A stretch of 64,000 bases of DNA from contig CANNCO010000001.1 of NCBI GenBank assembly GCA_947503175.1, forward strand, positions 496,001 to 560,000, written 5' to 3'. Source of the DNA: an uncultured Paracoccaceae bacterium (GTDB taxonomy: Bacteria > Pseudomonadota > Alphaproteobacteria > Rhodobacterales > Rhodobacteraceae). The position numbers and the translations under genes are program-made. The notes beneath the pieces were generated by a model, which did not search any database, was not told the DNA's origin, and saw only the letters and a list, made by a program, of their open reading frames with translations. How positions within the stretch are numbered: position 1 is the first letter of the stretch; every line of letters starts with the position of its first letter. This document shows positions 62,109 through 64,000 of this stretch, one piece after another.

Positions 62109-62137
62109 TTGGCAAACGCATCCAGGGAGTTTAGATA
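62109..62137 (+). promoter_or_regulatory. Predicted bhcA promoter
   Basis: -35 TTGGCA (62109-62114), 17-bp spacer, -10 TAGATA (62132-62137). The surrounding spacer is the most AT-rich stretch of the window. GGAGG (62153-62157) is seven bases before the bhcA ATG. Confidence 0.6.
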
Positions 62138-62164
62138 AAGCCAACGCAACGAGGAGGACGTGCG

Positions 62165-63355
62165 ATGTCCCTGCAAAACCCTGTCTTTATTCCCGGGCCG
62201 ACGAATATGCCCGAAGTGCTGCGCAAATCGATTGATATGCCGACGATGGATCACCGGTCTTCGGCCTTCGCGGACATTCTGCATCCCGCCATAGCCGGCG
62301 TGAAGAAGGTCCTGAAGACGAAAGATGCTCAGGTCTTTGTCTTCCCGTCGACCGGTACAGGCGGCTGGGAAACGGCCCTGACCAACACGCTGTCACCCGG
62401 CGACAAGGTGCTTGCGGCGCGCAATGGCATGTTCTCGCATCGTTGGATCGATATGTGCGAGCGCCACGGCCTGAACGTGACGGTGATCGAGACGCCATGG
62501 GGCGAAGGCCTTCCGGCCGACCGGTATGAAGAGGTGCTTGCAGCGGACAAGAACCACGAGATCAAGGCGGTTCTGGCCACCCATAACGAGACCGCGACGG
62601 GTGTGGTTTCGAATATCGGTGCGATCCGCAAGGCGATGGACGCCGCCGGTCATCCGGCCCTTCTTCTGGTGGATGGAGTCAGCTCGATCGGTTCGATGGA
62701 TTTTCGGATGGATGACTGGGGCGTGGATATCGCGGTGACCGGTTCGCAGAAGGGGTTCATGCTGCCCGCCGGTCTGGCCATCGTCGGTGTCTCTGCCAAG
62801 GCGCGTGCGGCAGTGGAAACGGCCAAGCTGCATCGCACATTCTTCGATCTGCGTGATATGGAGACCGGGTACTCCGTCAACGGCTTTCCCTACACGCCGC
62901 CGATTGGTCTGATGAACGGTCTGAACATCGCCTGTGACATGCTGCTGGAGGAGGGGCTTGAGAATGTCTTTGCCCGCCATCACCGGATCGCATCCGGGGT
63001 TCGGGCCGCGGTTGACGCATGGGGTCTGAAACTGTGTGCCACGCGTCCGGAGTGGCAGTCGGATACGGTGAGTGCAATCGTGACGCCCGAGGGGTTCAAC
63101 GCCACCCATATTGTGACCCATGCCGCCGAGGTTTATGGTATGGCTTTCGGAACGGGACTTGGTGAGGTTGCAGGCAAGGTGTTCCGGATCGGCCATCTGG
63201 GTCAGTTGACCGATGCGCTTGCGCTGTCGGGGCTTGCAACTGCCGAGATGGTTATGGTTGATCTGGGTCTGGACATCAAACTGGGTTCGGGTGTTGCGGC
63301 GGCCCAGTCGGTCTATCGCCACGGGAACCCGAACCAGACGAAGGCGGCAGCGTAA
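62165..63355 (+). CDS. bhcA: Aspartate-glyoxylate aminotransferase (BhcA)
   Basis: 396 residues. Class V aminotransferase of the serine-glyoxylate type: FIPGPTNMPEVLRKS, PSTGTGGWETAL, LLLVDGVSSIGSMDFRMDDW and the PLP Lys K196 in VTGSQKGFMLPAG. In the beta-hydroxyaspartate cycle it aminates glyoxylate to glycine, using aspartate. Assigned by the combination with bhcR and bhcB; a serine-glyoxylate aminotransferase is the alternative reading. Confidence 0.88.
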   Translation: MSLQNPVFIPGPTNMPEVLRKSIDMPTMDHRSSAFADILHPAIAGVKKVLKTKDAQVFVFPSTGTGGWETALTNTLSPGDKVLAARNGMFSHRWIDMCERHGLNVTVIETPWGEGLPADRYEEVLAADKNHEIKAVLATHNETATGVVSNIGAIRKAMDAAGHPALLLVDGVSSIGSMDFRMDDWGVDIAVTGSQKGFMLPAGLAIVGVSAKARAAVETAKLHRTFFDLRDMETGYSVNGFPYTPPIGLMNGLNIACDMLLEEGLENVFARHHRIASGVRAAVDAWGLKLCATRPEWQSDTVSAIVTPEGFNATHIVTHAAEVYGMAFGTGLGEVAGKVFRIGHLGQLTDALALSGLATAEMVMVDLGLDIKLGSGVAAAQSVYRHGNPNQTKAAA

Positions 63356-63372
63356 TGAAGGATAGTGCCGAT

Positions 63373-64000
63373 ATGTATATCCCCACCTATCAGGACGTGC
63401 TGGACGCCCATGAACGGATCGAGCCGTATATCCATCGGACGCCGGTTCTGACGTCGAGCTATTTCAACGATCTGGTGGGGGCCGAGCTGTTCTTCAAATG
63501 CGAGAACTTCCAGAAGGCCGGTGCTTTCAAGGTGCGCGGCGCGTCGAACGCGGTGTTCGGGCTGGATGAGGAACAGGCCAAGAAGGGCGTCTGCACCCAT
63601 TCGTCAGGCAACCACGCCCTGTCGCTGTCTTATGCGGCGGGCCGCCGGGGCATTCCCTGCAACGTGGTGATGCCGCGGACGGCGCCGGATGCCAAGAAAG
63701 CCGCCGTGCGGGGCTATGGCGGCAAGATCACCGAATGCGAGCCGTCGACCACGAGCCGCGAAGAGGTGTTCGCAGAGGTTCAGGCGGAAACCGGGGGCGA
63801 GTTCGTACATCCCTATAACGACCCGCGCGTGATTGCGGGGCAGGGTACTTGTTCGCGCGAGTTCATGGAGCAGACGGGCGGCGTCGATATGATGGTTGCG
63901 CCGATTGGCGGTGGCGGCATGATCTCGGGCACATGCCTGACATTGTCGAACATCGCACCCGAGGTTCAGATTATCGCGTCCGAGCCGGAGCAGGCCGACG
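63373..64000 (+). CDS. bhcB: erythro-beta-Hydroxyaspartate dehydratase (BhcB), 5' part
   Basis: 209 residues visible, the rest beyond the window. Fold-type II PLP dehydratase: KCENFQKAGAFKVRGASNA with PLP Lys K53, THSSGNHALSLSYA, and the phosphate loop IGGGGMISG. Converts (2R,3S)-beta-hydroxyaspartate to iminosuccinate. I chose the ATG at 63373 (MYIPTYQDVL; AAGGA ten bases upstream); an ATG at 63355 overlaps the bhcA stop. A threonine/serine dehydratase is the alternative; context favours BhcB. Confidence 0.85.
   Translation, partial: MYIPTYQDVLDAHERIEPYIHRTPVLTSSYFNDLVGAELFFKCENFQKAGAFKVRGASNAVFGLDEEQAKKGVCTHSSGNHALSLSYAAGRRGIPCNVVMPRTAPDAKKAAVRGYGGKITECEPSTTSREEVFAEVQAETGGEFVHPYNDPRVIAGQGTCSREFMEQTGGVDMMVAPIGGGGMISGTCLTLSNIAPEVQIIASEPEQAD

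Noticed and set aside
1-64000. tRNA, rRNA, insertion sequence, prophage or CRISPR
   Set aside because: Gaps between genes were read for cloverleaf-like ends, transposase-like genes and regular repeats; none was convincing.

Overview
The window is chromosomal DNA from an alphaproteobacterium of the Rhodobacterales (Roseobacter/Paracoccus type). Evidence is the high G+C coding sequence, the coaX-rnj overlap, the urease operon with interposed small genes, an APS-reductase sulfur operon, two VPLPA-CTERM proteins, DUF1127 micro-proteins and the start of a bhc locus. I see no insertion sequence, phage gene, CRISPR array, tRNA or rRNA. The assignment rests on recognised gene families and gene order, not on a search.

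Layout. 1-7.5 kb: end of coaX, ribonuclease J, a DEAD-box helicase, a 500-bp spacer with DnaA-box-like 9-mers, three poorly known membrane-anchored proteins (one with a LamG-like fold) and release factor 3. 7.6-12.3 kb: a SnoaL-like protein, an SDR, an unaccompanied FbpC-type ATPase, an Lrp/LysE divergent pair and a WYL regulator with a long dyad upstream. 12.4-15 kb: tatABC plus a DUF815 ATPase. 15-25.4 kb, minus strand: dnaB, a VWA protein, alr, mlaE-mlaF, a PqiA-like protein, two membrane proteins, radA, cvpA, and separately pyrC-pyrE. 25.6-32.7 kb: urease operon ureD-A-x-B-x-lprI-like-C-x-x-E-F-G, closed by a repeat that carries a terminator. 32.7-37.3 kb: small accessory genes, infC with a probable ATC start, and an Ala/Glu/Gly repeat protein.

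37.3-43.4 kb: assimilatory sulfur operon (siroheme synthase, DUF2849, sulfite/nitrite reductase, APS reductase, DUF934, ferredoxin-NADP reductase) divergent from an Lrp regulator. 43.4-50.3 kb: a GyrI-like protein, a P450 and a TAXI-TRAP transporter whose binding protein is separated from its permease by a nitroreductase and a cation exchanger. 50.4-58.3 kb: valine catabolism (acyl-CoA dehydrogenase, 3-hydroxyisobutyryl-CoA hydrolase, mmsB, mmsA), interrupted by a GCS2-type ligase and two VPLPA-CTERM proteins that share a duplicated 3' module. 58.4-61.1 kb: CBS protein, coaD, two DUF1127 proteins, gap.

61.1-64 kb: an IclR regulator divergent from a glyoxylate aminotransferase and the 5' part of a PLP dehydratase. 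I read these as bhcR, bhcA and bhcB of the beta-hydroxyaspartate cycle, which assimilates glyoxylate/glycolate carbon. Their intergenic region has two similar operator-like sites 51 bp apart and a good promoter. This is the most interesting system in the window; the pathway is already described in Paracoccus, so the novelty here would lie in regulation and context.
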